DNA from: Manis javanica
Taxonomy: Eukaryota > Chordata > Mammalia > Pholidota > Manidae
DNA length: 64,000 nt
Assembly (NCBI RefSeq): GCF_040802235.1
Contig: NC_133167.1
Location: 97,698,001-97,762,000 of the forward strand
Reading direction: 5' to 3'
Of this stretch, positions 1 to 12,100 are shown piece after piece; position 1 is the first letter of the stretch; each line of letters opens with the position of its first letter. The notes under the pieces were generated by a model. That model saw only the letters and a program-made list of their open reading frames with translations. It was not told the DNA's origin and did no database searches. The translations under genes and the position numbers were made by a program.

Positions 1-794
1 TATATGTTTGAGAAGAGCTGATTTCTTTAGTAAGTTAGTCAGTGATCTGAACACGCACAAATAAATGAAAATAACTACTATGCTTTCTCCATACCACCGG
101 AGAACATATAAGTAAATGATAGCCATTTTGAGAGAGGTCCTTCGGGTAATGCATCGAACTTTCCATTTCCCTAGTACCTTGCCCCCACAAAAATGCCTTT
201 TGTTATATGAATCAATAAGGGAAAACTCCCATTGGTCACCACCACATCCTGTCATCAGCTCGTTAACACTAGTGTGCTGGGCTGTGCTGCTCTGCCTTTC
301 ATGTCTCAGACAGATTTCCTGGGGAATCTTGTTTAGAGGCAGACTCCAGCTCACTCGGTCTGGGGAGGCATTCGAGAGTCTGCACTGTTAACAGTCTCCC
401 ATGTATTGTTGGTATTGGTCTGTGGACTACACTTTGAGTAGTGGGGACTTAGAGGACCCTTAGCCAACTTATGGCCATGTCCTCTTAAGCCTAGAAGTAT
501 TGGTGTATTTGCATTTTTGAAACTTCTTTACTCTGAGGAACTGGGGTCCCATATATGCTGTTCAAATTTTTTACTTTAAGGCAAAGATTGACATTTGACT
601 CCTATGTACTCTCTCCTCTCATTTAAGTATAAAAATACCTGCCAGTAACATACATTCACATTTGTTCAATAGGTGTTTAAGGCCATCTGTCAGTGGCACA
701 CACACAAAAATAAAAGACTTGATGGAGAGTCAAACTAATATGTAGCAAAACCAAATTTGTCAGCTAAATCCTTGCTGTTCATAATGTGAGCCTC

Positions 795-965
795 AGACAA
801 GCAGCATTGGCTTCAGCTGGAAGCTTATTAAACGTGCAGACTCTTGGGCTCCACCTTACACCAATTGAATGGGTTTGCATTGTTTCTTAGTGTTTTTCAT
901 TCTTGCGTTTTAGCAAGATTTCAGATATTTGAATATATGCATAATAATTCTGAGAAGCACTGAGT
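795..965 (+). repeat. Possible hAT-Charlie-type MITE remnant
   Basis: The segment resembles the common mammalian MER element that starts around gcttattaa...tgcaga and ends gagaagcactga. It is short and diverged, and the family assignment is tentative. Confidence 0.35.
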
Positions 966-3900
966 TAGACCATTAATTTATGTTGTTTTTGTCTAGGCAG
1001 TAGGATACCTGTGATTTCTTAGACAAAAGAATGTTTACTCTGTCTTACAGGAAGTGGTAATGTAAGTGGATGAAGAGGAGATTGGAAAGCATTCCAAATT
1101 GTAGTAACAATAAGAAAAATATAGTTAGGACAGAGCAGGAGGAGAAGATGGAAATAGTACATGGCGAGCAGACCTGCATAGTGGGACTCAGCTTGTCTTG
1201 AGAGAGCGAGGCAGCTGTACTGTCCCAGATTCACAGACTGACCTGTTTTTTTTGCACACTTCGGCAGTCTTTGAGAAAATCTCCATTTAGTTTTGTTCTC
1301 CATTACAGTGATGTACCTTAATCTTTAGAGGTCTTTGTATGTACACATACACATTACTGCATTTGAAGTAAGATGTGACAGATTATGATAGTGATAATCA
1401 TCTTTTAAAACTTCGGATTTTATGCCTTAACGAATTGAGCATGATTTCTTGCCTTGCGGGGTGTTTCAGTTATGCGACCCATAATTTGGCTACACTCTAC
1501 TGGGCCTGAGCCCTCTTTTGATATTATCAGAGGAGTGGGGTCATATAGTCTAGATCTTCCTCATTCTTTTCCTGGAAGATAGGGTAGAACTCTTCATGTA
1601 CTCATCTCTGGGTTTTAATTATTTCTGGATCTTTATTTCTTGCCTCCTCTCCTTCCTGTTTACTGATGAGGATTGAGAAGAGATGGATGCTCAGCATTAG
1701 GCAAGACAGGGTCGATGTGGCCAGTACAGAAAGAACCCTTTTTAGATTCCAAGAGTTTATTACTTCTGTAGGCAGAGAAAGGTACCAGCTCTGTGCATCT
1801 CTTGTTCATACACCCCAGGGCGACACTGAGGCCAAAGCAGTCAAAGAACAATTGCAGTGTGATGGGGGGACACCTGCTGTTGAGGAGCAGGGCTGTGCTG
1901 CAGCCTTTGGCACTTTATGGTCTGGAGAGGTACCTCGGGCTGAAGATAAAGGGCTCGCTCTTCATCAGATCCCAAGACATATACTCTCTTGTGACCCCTG
2001 CCAGGGATGTGGGGGGGGCAAGGGGAAAATGGCCACATGCAGCTGTAAAGGCCTGTGAGCGGCTGCTTTCTTGTGTTCCACGTTCCAGAAGGATCATGAG
2101 GCCTTCCAGTAAGACTTAGTTGCAGTCCAGCACTTAACCTAGGTGGCCTGCACGGGACGTGGGAGGCCTGTGGGGGCCGTGCTGGGCTGTTCCCCTGTCG
2201 TGGAGACACAACCAGGAGGACTGTTCCTTCTGGCTGTGTCAGCCAAGCCACTGAGCAAAAATACAGAGTGGGGTAAGGGGCAGGGTGGTGAAATGGGACA
2301 GGAGATAACAGCCTTCCAATGATGAGCATCGTGCAGTGGTGGCATTGTTACCTGAGCAGCCGAGCCAGTACTGCTGTGAAGTATTACTAACCTTCCTTCT
2401 CCCAGTCTCCCTGGAGGGTTACTGTTAAAGTGCCCAAGAGAATCAAAATCACACACTGGAGCCTCACCTTTGGAAACCTAACCCTTGATGTTTTCCACTG
2501 GGTGATCATAAGACCATAGTTTTTTCTCTCATTTTAGCATCTTAATAATTATAGCATGTTTCTTTTGACAGTTCAGCTGTTTGGAGGGTAAGTGCATCTT
2601 CTCGCGGTGCCTACTGGGTCTCTGCAAAAAGAATTTTGTGTAAGCCATACAATGTATATTTTAATTTTGATTAGATTTCATTCACTTTTCATGTGATTCA
2701 GTAGCAACATTCAAAAGCTTAATTTCATTTATATAAATGTTTTTGTTAGAATAACATTGAATTTTCTTCAGAGCTTTGTTTGCTATTAAATGAGCAGTAG
2801 TACTACCAGTTATAACATTTTGCTGATTACTTTTGGCAGTTGTATCCTTTATTGCTGGACCTGTTTTTTTTGAAGTTCAAAAATAACCAAGAGGCCTCTT
2901 TTTCCAGTAAGTTTGGTGCAGAAGGGATGAGAATGGCCAGACTTTAGTCTTGAGAGACCGACCAGTGAAGAAACCAGGAACCTAAATGTGAGGTGATGAG
3001 TCCTAACTTGAATGACGGCCTCAGCAGTAGGGAAGGTTGAACACAGCGAGGCTATCCCAGGGAATAAATGGATAGTATGTTGGGCTCCTGCTAGCAGAGC
3101 AACTGCTGGGCTGTGGTCATGAGAATGTAAGCTGCAAGGCCTTCCAGGCCATGCTGGAGCGCTGAGACCGCCTGGGGCAGAGCTCAGAGCTCTATGGTTC
3201 TTGCAGAAAACTTGGTTGGAGGAGATCATGCAGCTCCTCCTGTTCTTGGCACCTCCCTCCCTCCCTAGAGTAGCAGTCTTTCGCCACTTGCGGGTACTAA
3301 TGGAAAAGGGTGTCATTGGACAAATAGATGACAGTCTCCCTGCCCTGAACTTGGGAGGTGTTGCCATTGTAGCTGAGGAGGCTGAGGAGTAGAAGAGGCT
3401 TCCTTATTGTCTTGATGGGAGACTGGACAACTTGATGGCCAGAACATTATCTCACGATAGGAGTGAGACTTCCAAGCACTGTCAGGTAGTGGGCTCCAAC
3501 CTTAAGGGTAGGTCACAATTGTGACTAGAGAACGTAACGATACGTATAAAAAGTACCAGCAGCTAGAGAGAACACACAGAAGTAGACTACTAGAGCAGGT
3601 AAAATCTAGTTAAGAACAGAGTTATGGAAGGAAATACACACTTGAACAAAATAACATGCAGATTGAATTAAATTTTTTAGGGCTAGAAAAAATGTTTGCA
3701 TTTAGTTTAGTGAAAAAGAGGATGAATGCTATTAAGTCCCAAATTACTCCTCTGGAAATCTGAGGGGAAGAATTATGTAATTACACAGAGCAAAAAGTAC
3801 TAAGAGTTGAAATCAAGAGGAAAATGATTTGAGGCTTAAGGACAAATCTTAGAGATCTAATCTACAGGGAGTCCTAAAGGAGGAAAAACAATATGTAGAG

Positions 3901-4349
3901 GCAGTGATTAAATAATAAAGGGGAATCTCTAAGGAAGAAAAACTCAACACTTTAAAAAGAGTTTTTAAAATACTGTAAAGAAGAAAGATCAAAATACCTA
4001 ACTGCTGTCCAGCCAGGAAGCCCAGGGGATGGTGTGCTACCCCGTGTGTGTTCACATGACATTCCAGAATTCCAAGCTTCCTGACTGTAGGAATAAGTGA
4101 CATACAGTGAAAAATAATCCAGTTGACATCAGTCTTTCTCACAACCAAAAAGTAGAAGTGAAATAACATCCATAAATGGACAAAAAAGGGACCACAACTC
4201 AAGAATACTCAAACCAGAGACCCTTCATGTGTAAAGATGACAAGAAGATACTGCTGTATGCTATCTGAGGAAAACTACAGAAACAATGTGTGAATCAGAA
4301 CAGAGACCTCTATGTGTAGGGGAAAGTGGAAAGGAGAGAGCAGTTCAGT

Positions 4350-5600
4350 AACTGAATACAAGAGGTCAACCTCAGTTATTCATATAAATTCAAAAGTAAA
4401 ATTAAGATGTTAGGAATTTTAATTTGCCGGTGTATCAATAGAATATCAAACTTGTCAACAGGGTTTATTACAGAAATGCAGTATGATTCATTATCAGGAA
4501 ATCTGTCAACATAATTTTTATATGAACAAATTAAAGTCATAATCGTAGCACTAGATTCAATTAAATTTGAAGTCATTTCTAATGAAAATTCTAAGTAAAA
4601 TGCACCTAAGGAGGCAGTTATTTCAGCATAATGAAGTCTGCAGAATGCAGTCACAAACATCATTGTAAAAGACAATAGTCCACAGATCTCGCTCTCAAAA
4701 TTAGGAATTAAGCAAGGATTCCTCCTCTACCACCATAATTATTTGGAAAGCATTATGACAAGAAATTGAGTAATTATAATAAATAGTGGGGCAAGAAGGG
4801 AAACAAATTTTGTAATTTTTTCTGAGAAAGCCTAAGAGACACTGGAAAATAGCTACTAAAGTTAATATGAATCAGTCAAGTAGCTGGTTATAAGTGCACA
4901 TACTTCTCTCTATCACAGTAACACACAGCAGAAGTGGAAGGGGGGGAGGGGAGAATGTTCTTACCATAACAGTGTCTGAAACTATTGGGGGAAAGGATCC
5001 TTAGGATTAAATTTAGTAAGGAAATTAGCAGATCTATAAAAAACTATGAAGTATTTTTGAAGAACATGAAACAAGATCAAACAAATGTAAAAACATAACC
5101 ATGTTCTTAGAATGCTTAAAATGATTAAATGCCAATTCTCCTCAAATTAGTAATACTTCTATTGTGATTCCATCTTGATCCCCATGGATCCTTTTTGAAA
5201 TTAGAAAAAAATCTCAAAAGCTTATATGTAAGAACAAACGTCCAACAAAAGCCAAGCAGAGAAGAGAAGCTCGGTAGGACTAACCTTGCCAGGTGTTTAA
5301 ACACCCTGTAAAGCTTCTGTGGCTAAAAGAATGAAAATGGCATTGCAATAGATAGAATGCCAAGGAATAAAACCTAGTTAGTAGGGAGATTTAATATATT
5401 GACCAAGGTTGCATCTTGATTCAATGGGAAAAGGGTAGGTATATATAGCCAGCTACCCATGTGGAACAAAATAAAGTTGAATTCCTACCTTGTGCCATAA
5501 TACCGAAATAAATATTAAAATAAAATTGAGAAGGAAAATGTAGTAGAATATCTATATAACTTTTGGGTAGTTAAAACCTTTTAAAAAACTTAAGTCTTAT
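4350..5600 (+). repeat. Ancient L1 (LINE-1) ORF2 3' remnant
   Basis: The sequence follows L1 ORF2 order: the stretch around caggaaatctgtcaacataa (reverse transcriptase region), then cagatctataaaaaactatg, attctcctcaaattagtaat and the block containing accttgccaggtg...aatggcattg. It is AT-rich and full of stops and indels, as in an old L1M-type copy. It is inactive and the boundaries are approximate. Confidence 0.7.
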
Positions 5601-6011
5601 TCAACAAAAAGTATAATAAAAAGTCAGACGGTTTTGACTATTTAATGTCTAGTACTTTTCTCTCTTACAGACATTTTATATAGATTGGATTTGATTCCTT
5701 CTATTTCTTGATACTGAAAAAATTGTTAACCTGGAGTTTAGTAGAGTATTTGGATCATGTAGAGAATATAAGGTCTGCCATATACTTTGAGTTGATATCA
5801 AAGGGCAATAAAATGTTAGAATTTATTACTGTCATCCCATGCATCCAAGGGTTATTGCAAAGGTATCTCCAGAAATTTACTGTTTTGTATTCCATTTATA
5901 TCAGGCCTTCATAGCATTCTAAATTGAGTTAGCATTCTCTGTGGAAAATCAATATCCCTTTCAGTTTGAGTTAGTTGCAACTGGTAATAGTTGTCACTTT
6001 TTTTACTTAAG

Positions 6012-6176
6012 GATATGAAAGTGCCAGTATGTCTAGCACATGTGAACCTTGCAAAAGTAGGAACAGACATTCAGCCCAGACTGAAGAGCCTGTTCAAGCA
6101 AAAGTATTCAACAGAAAGAATCATGAGCAGCTGGAAAAAATAATAAAATATAGTAGGTCTACAGAAATATCTTCAG
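6012..6176 (+). CDS. PCM1: PCM1 coding exon (first in window)
   Basis: The exon is 165 nt with acceptor ttacttaag and donor gtatgt. It starts with two bases that complete a Gly codon and ends with one base of a Glu codon. It encodes YESASMSSTCEPCKSRNRHS and continues to HEQLEKIIKYSRSTEISS. This is the serine-rich and basic linker of PCM1 before the conserved C-terminal region. Confidence 0.95.
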
Positions 6177-9100
6177 GTATGTTCTTTTTCGGTTTGCTTT
6201 AATTTAAGGACTTCTACATCTTAGATTTGAAAAGCTATAGTAAAACAATGTAAAAATTGGTCTATCACAGTTTTCTGTCATGTGCAGGGTTTTATAGTGG
6301 AGATTACAGTGCATTCCTTGATACCGAGAAATGTAAACTGGCATTATTGTTGTGATATGATACAAAAGGTTGACTTGTTTTGATAAAATTCTGAGCAAAA
6401 AGTACTGCTGACATTAATTTGGAACTCCTGATTTGAAATTCTGAAGATTTTCTCTGAATAAGAATTTGATATAATGCCCTGTCGTTGCTTTGCTTAAACC
6501 GCTGTGGCTTCTCCATGCCTACAGGACAAATGGTTTACCGTGACATATCTGGCCAGACTCATTCCTCACCACCTTCGGCCTTGAAGTTTACATTTTCAGT
6601 TTCACTGATCTCAGGCTTTCACATAGCTTTTGTGTTGTTTCTCGCCTCAGCAGTGTTTGTTCCATCTCAGGTCCTTTTTGTTTTTTTGTAAGCATTTTTC
6701 TCTACTGGGCTCTTAAATAAAATCTTAGTTCTGCAATTCTGAAATTGCATCCAAATCCAAGCTGGGATAAGTTTCCCTTTCTCCTTGTCATTTCTCTTGT
6801 AGCCTATGTAAAGCTCTTGTTGCCTGTATTACATTATATATAATATAGCACTTACCTATGTAAGCGTCTGTATTGCCTTTTTGAGTTCCTTGGTAACAGA
6901 TAATATCTGTTCATATTTGTATCTTAAGTGTTGCCGTGACAGGCACATGGTAGGCACTCAGTAAGTGTTGGTTGAATGAATGGAGTCATGTATATTTGCC
7001 ACCATCTTAATTTTAAAAAGTACTGATATTTCCCTGATTTGTAAAGACTAGTACATCTCAAATTTAAGGAGTGAGGGAAGCAGTATATACAGAATCTTCA
7101 GTTGTCAGTGAAACTGTTGGTCAAGATCATAATTTATATTACACTTATTGTTTACAGATTTAAGCAAATTAGAAAATTAAATTGTCCCATGCCAGCATTA
7201 TTACCAAAATTTTATAATTTCCGTCTCCATTCACTGTCTTCATCAAATAATGATTAACTTCAAAGGGTAAGCAGTTGTATGGGGTTGGAGAAGGGCACTA
7301 AATTGACAGGCCTAATGAAGCGAGTATCAGTCATCTAAGTAATTGATAGTTGATCATAGCACTTGAGATTGCATTACTGTTACTTAAAAAAGTATGATTG
7401 AATTTTGGTAAATTAAAAAATGAGTAGCATAAATAATACCTTTATTTATATTTACATACTTTCTAAAAAGAATTTAGTTTTAACTCTTACTCTAAGATTC
7501 TTCATAGCGTAGTAATAGTTTTGTTGTATGACGAGTAGAGTGTAGCATCTGTGACTGCTAGTCCTGCACTGCACAGTCCTCGTCTCCTGCGGGAGTTGGG
7601 GAGGCTCACTGTGATAAGTATGCTTCCAAGAGGGAATGGTAAAACTTTATTGATGAAAGTCATCATCAGTCACATCACTATGAATTTAGAGCAAATCTTT
7701 TGATGTTTTCCCTGATGAAATTATTTTTAAATAGAGCATAAACCATACCTTGTGATAACATTTCAGTTCAGACAATTTAAAGAAATTTGCTAATTTCTCT
7801 TTTTTATTCACTTATTCATATTATAGACCCTGTCTCTACTATTCATACACATTTTATGTTCATCCTTATTGTCTGCCCTTTCCTACAGCACATGCTAGGA
7901 GAATACTACAGCAGTCTAACAGAAATGCATGCAGTGAAGCGCCAGGTAACCATCTGCTTAGTTTTGGTGTCCACTTTTTCTTAGTTTTTACCCCAGTGGT
8001 CCTAAAAATCCTTAGTTTTATTGCTCTGATAATTTTTTTCAGACTTAGCTTAGTGTAAATGTGTTATTTGGCTTGTAAAAGTGGAAGATAAATCATAGTC
8101 GTAACATTCAGAAGCCTTTCATCTGTAATTCTTTACTTGTTAAAATTGGTTGTTTTTCTTGTTTTCATTTTCTGTTAGTCTATGTAACGTAAGCAGCATA
8201 TTCATGTGGGTAATAGAAAACCTTTCTATAACGTAGTGTTTTATTTGAAGTTATTTTGTATTTATTAAATGCTTAGGAGCATTAATATTTTTTGCAAGCA
8301 AAAATAGAGGGTTTTAAAAATTCTTAGCTCTGGTTTACAGTGTTAATTATTGTGTGTGACTTCTGTTGTAATTGCTTATTTTTCCTTACCAGCCAACATC
8401 TGTATAAAAGTAAACAGAAACAACTATGACATACAAAGACCATGTAGATAAAGATCATGGAAAATTACAAAGATGCCAAAATGCTATTGTTGTCTTTAAA
8501 CTATGTGTTTTCTTTATGGTTCCATGTAACTTAGAACTAAATATTCGTTAATGCCTCCAGCACTATTACATAAGTGGGGAAAAAAAGGCCTTTTAAGAAC
8601 CTTTAGGGGAATCTAAAGAAGACAAATGGTGACCTAGCCCAGACAAAGTGTGAATATTTCAGTGGCACTGCTAAAAGAACTCTGGAAATAGGATGAAAAC
8701 AAGATGGAATCAGGGAAACCTGACAGAGAGAGCAAGGACTTTTCTAGCCTACACTAACGCATGTTAGTCCAGGAGGAGAAAGTGGCAGAAACTTTTCATC
8801 TATCAATTGCAGGCAGGAGGGATGAAGCATGTGTTTTGTCATAATTCATTATTTGGGAATAATCTTTAATGATACATAATTTAAATAATTCTGTCACATA
8901 CAAAGGTATAAAAAATGTCATTAAATATGCTTTGCTTTTATATCTTTGAAATAATAAACATTTTCTCTAAATTAAACAACTAAGGCCAAACTACAGAATT
9001 GTATATAAATTGAAAGTGTATATTAAATCATATCTTCCCGGACTTTTTGTGTAAGTAGTGATTTCCTACAGAGATAGTTTTGGTTCCTACTTAAAATAAA

Positions 9101-12100
9101 TGTATCACTTTTGTAGTAAAATGTCTAAGGCAACATAGGGAAGTTGCATATTTATTATTATTATTTTATGTTTGTGGAAATTGAGACCTGAACATGTTAA
9201 CTTACTTATTAGCAGATTGATGAAATTTTTTCATTAGATTCAGTTCATTTTGTAGTATATTATCCCTCTCTTAACAAAAATGTAAATTTTTATGTCTTTG
9301 AATATTTATCTGAAAGCAGATTATTAAAGCATTCAACATATTAAATTCCCCTTTGTAGAAACTTATCACTGATTTTTGTGGAACTTGAATATAGAACTAC
9401 TTATGGTTCTAACATTTGAAATTTTAAACAATGGTATGACCAAGTTAAGGTAATGGTATGATTGTATATCTTCATGGATGATTATCTGTGTTATCAATAA
9501 ATGCATATAGCAGGATTATTGCTAAATAATAGAATTCTGCCTCGATTCAGTGAAAATGAAAACCTCTGGGGTCACTGCCTGCTCCAGGTTACACTGAGTG
9601 CGTCTGTAAGACACAATAGTAAGATGACCTGTTATGTTGTCCTTTAACAAATTCACTTTTTCATCAATACAACATGATAGCAGATATTTGAACTCATAGA
9701 CCCTAACTAGATAGACCTTATTCAGTTTATTCTCAAGTGTAACAAAATAAACAAATTTCTCTTCTTGTAACAGTTCATGTTAGCAAAAAAATAAAATTAT
9801 TTGCATTTAGCTTTATTTCATTTCCACTGATTATTCCCATGAAATGTGTAAAATTTTCCAGATATTTTTGAGAAATAAGTATGGTCTGAATAATGCTAGG
9901 TAATGTTATTTATTCATTTAAACACTTCTTTAATACACAGTGTATATATCTTGGTATTTTTAAGATTATTTTTGGTAATTTTAAGATTCTTTTTCTATTT
10001 TAAAAGCTCTGAAATAGAATTAAGTATGTTCTGATTTTTGAGTAATGACACAAGTTAATAGAAATTGTCAGGAACATATTTCATCAGTACTAACCTCTTG
10101 ATCATTTATATCTTCCAGAAACGGGGAGTGATTTTTCCATGTTCGAATCTTTGAGGGATACTATTTATTCTGAAGTAGCTACACTAATTTCTCAAAATGA
10201 GTCTCATCCGCATTTTCTTATTGAACTCTTCCATGAGCTTCAGCTTCTTAATACAGACTACTTGAGGCAGAGGGCTTTATATGCGTTGCAGGTATCCTGT
10301 GCCTCACATTGATTTTCCTCCCCTTCACGGTTATATTCCATTTCTTAGACGGAAGTATGTCCTTGTTCCATATGTATTTTGATCTGTTTTTTATGTGCTT
10401 TTGTGCCATTTCATTTAAAACTTACTGTATAGCTTTGGTAGTTTTTAGATAAAGCCTTTTGCTGAGCAGTTTTTCCGTGTTTTTCTCTTTACTGTTATTT
10501 CTTCCTCACAGTTAATCTATAAGATGAGTAGTGTTGCATTGGTTCTGTCTGCTTCTGCTTTTAAATTGTGATTAAACATAAATGTTTTACATAAATAACT
10601 CTTATTTGTTTATTTAGGACATAGTATCCAGACATATTTCTGAGAACCATGAAAAAGAAGGGGAAAATGTGAAGTCAGTGAATTCTGGTACTTGGATAGC
10701 ATCAAACTCAGAACTGACTCCCAGTGAAAGCCTTGCTACTACTGATGATGTAAGCTGATAATGATTAAATGAATGTAGATATAATTTCACTGTAGTAAAT
10801 AAAAGTTAAATAGGTTGTTATAAATTGTGAGTATATGTACTATATTTAGTTTTTAGCTTTTTTAAAAAGCTGGGTATATAATGCATTTCTTGAATTTGAG
10901 GTGAGGTATAAAACTCAATCAAAACATGGCAGCAAACACCAAAAATTATGTATAATTGATAGAGTATAAGGTCTGAAATAATCATATTTATATTCCATTG
11001 CCCAACAAATAATAGAAATTCCATTCCATTTATATTCCATTCCGTAGGAGCTGACTCAGACATCAAGTAGTAATTATTGTGTTCAATCAAAACATTCAGT
11101 AAACCAAACAGCAGTCAGATCACAGTAAGAGCCCTTGAATAAACAAATAACAATGTAAATAAATCAGGTCTTAGGTTAGTAGAGAAGCCTGGACAAAAGA
11201 AAGTCATCCAGGAAAAAAAGTAATTTAATGTATTCAAACTAATGAAGAAATTTTGAATAAGTGAAAAGGACCTCGAAATGGAAGAGTGGTGAGGGAAATG
11301 ATGTATTTTCAATAAACTGTGTACTCCTGATGGCACCTGCCTAGCTCCTGGTGACTGAACATCTGAATGGCTAACTAGGATGCTGTTAGGACACTGAGGA
11401 GATTGACATGCTGGGTATTTGGAAATCATCTATTTAAAGGTTCAGACCTTGATTCTGCTGTGAAAGTTTGTATGTGGTCCTGGGACAGCAAATACCTTCT
11501 TTTTTAAATACCAATTCTGGTTTCTAGCTCATGGGTATCCATGCCTAAGGCTGCCATAATTGATTAGCAAATATCTGCTGGAGGAAGAGAGTTGGAAATA
11601 TCACTGTGTTTCTGCCCATTATGTTAATGTTATAAATTTTCCCCAAAAGATAGTATTTCTCAAAAGATTGTCTTGTATCTTTTTCACATATAGTAGTTTC
11701 CTTAACAACTAAGGAGGATTTGTTCTAAATTATTTGCTCTTTAACTCATACTCATGTTTAAAACAGTACATCCAGTCATCTTTTCTCCTTAAAACCTTTC
11801 TCACCAGGCTCCCAACTCCTCACTACTATGAACAAATCTGTGTCTAAAAATTACAGGGTTTTAACAGACTTTAAAATGTCAAATATAAAGTAAGTAATTC
11901 TTACTTGGGATTGTTGGTATAGCTAATTGAAAACTGAGTACTCCTTTCTGTGGGAAATGAAAAGTGATCTAGCCGTACATACCTAAAAAATAGGGGGTGC
12001 TAGGTTACATTGAAGTTTATTGGGCATTGAAATAACTTACTGAGAGAGTTTGGAGAGTGACTGTTATTAGAAATCTTTTTGTCATTTTATATCCTTAACT

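Larger units (their letters stand above)
1..6011 (+). other. PCM1: PCM1 intron, upstream part
   Basis: No PCM1 exon was recognised here. It holds an ancient L1 remnant (about 4350-5600), a possible hAT-type remnant (about 795-965) and two moderately GC-rich stretches (1660-2330 and 2900-3400) with overlapping chance ORFs and no recognisable product. It ends at the acceptor of the exon at 6012. Confidence 0.8.

Noticed and set aside
2849..3367. 172-codon minus-strand open frame in the first intron part
   Set aside because: The composition shows no domain or conserved motif, and there is no supporting promoter or splice pattern.
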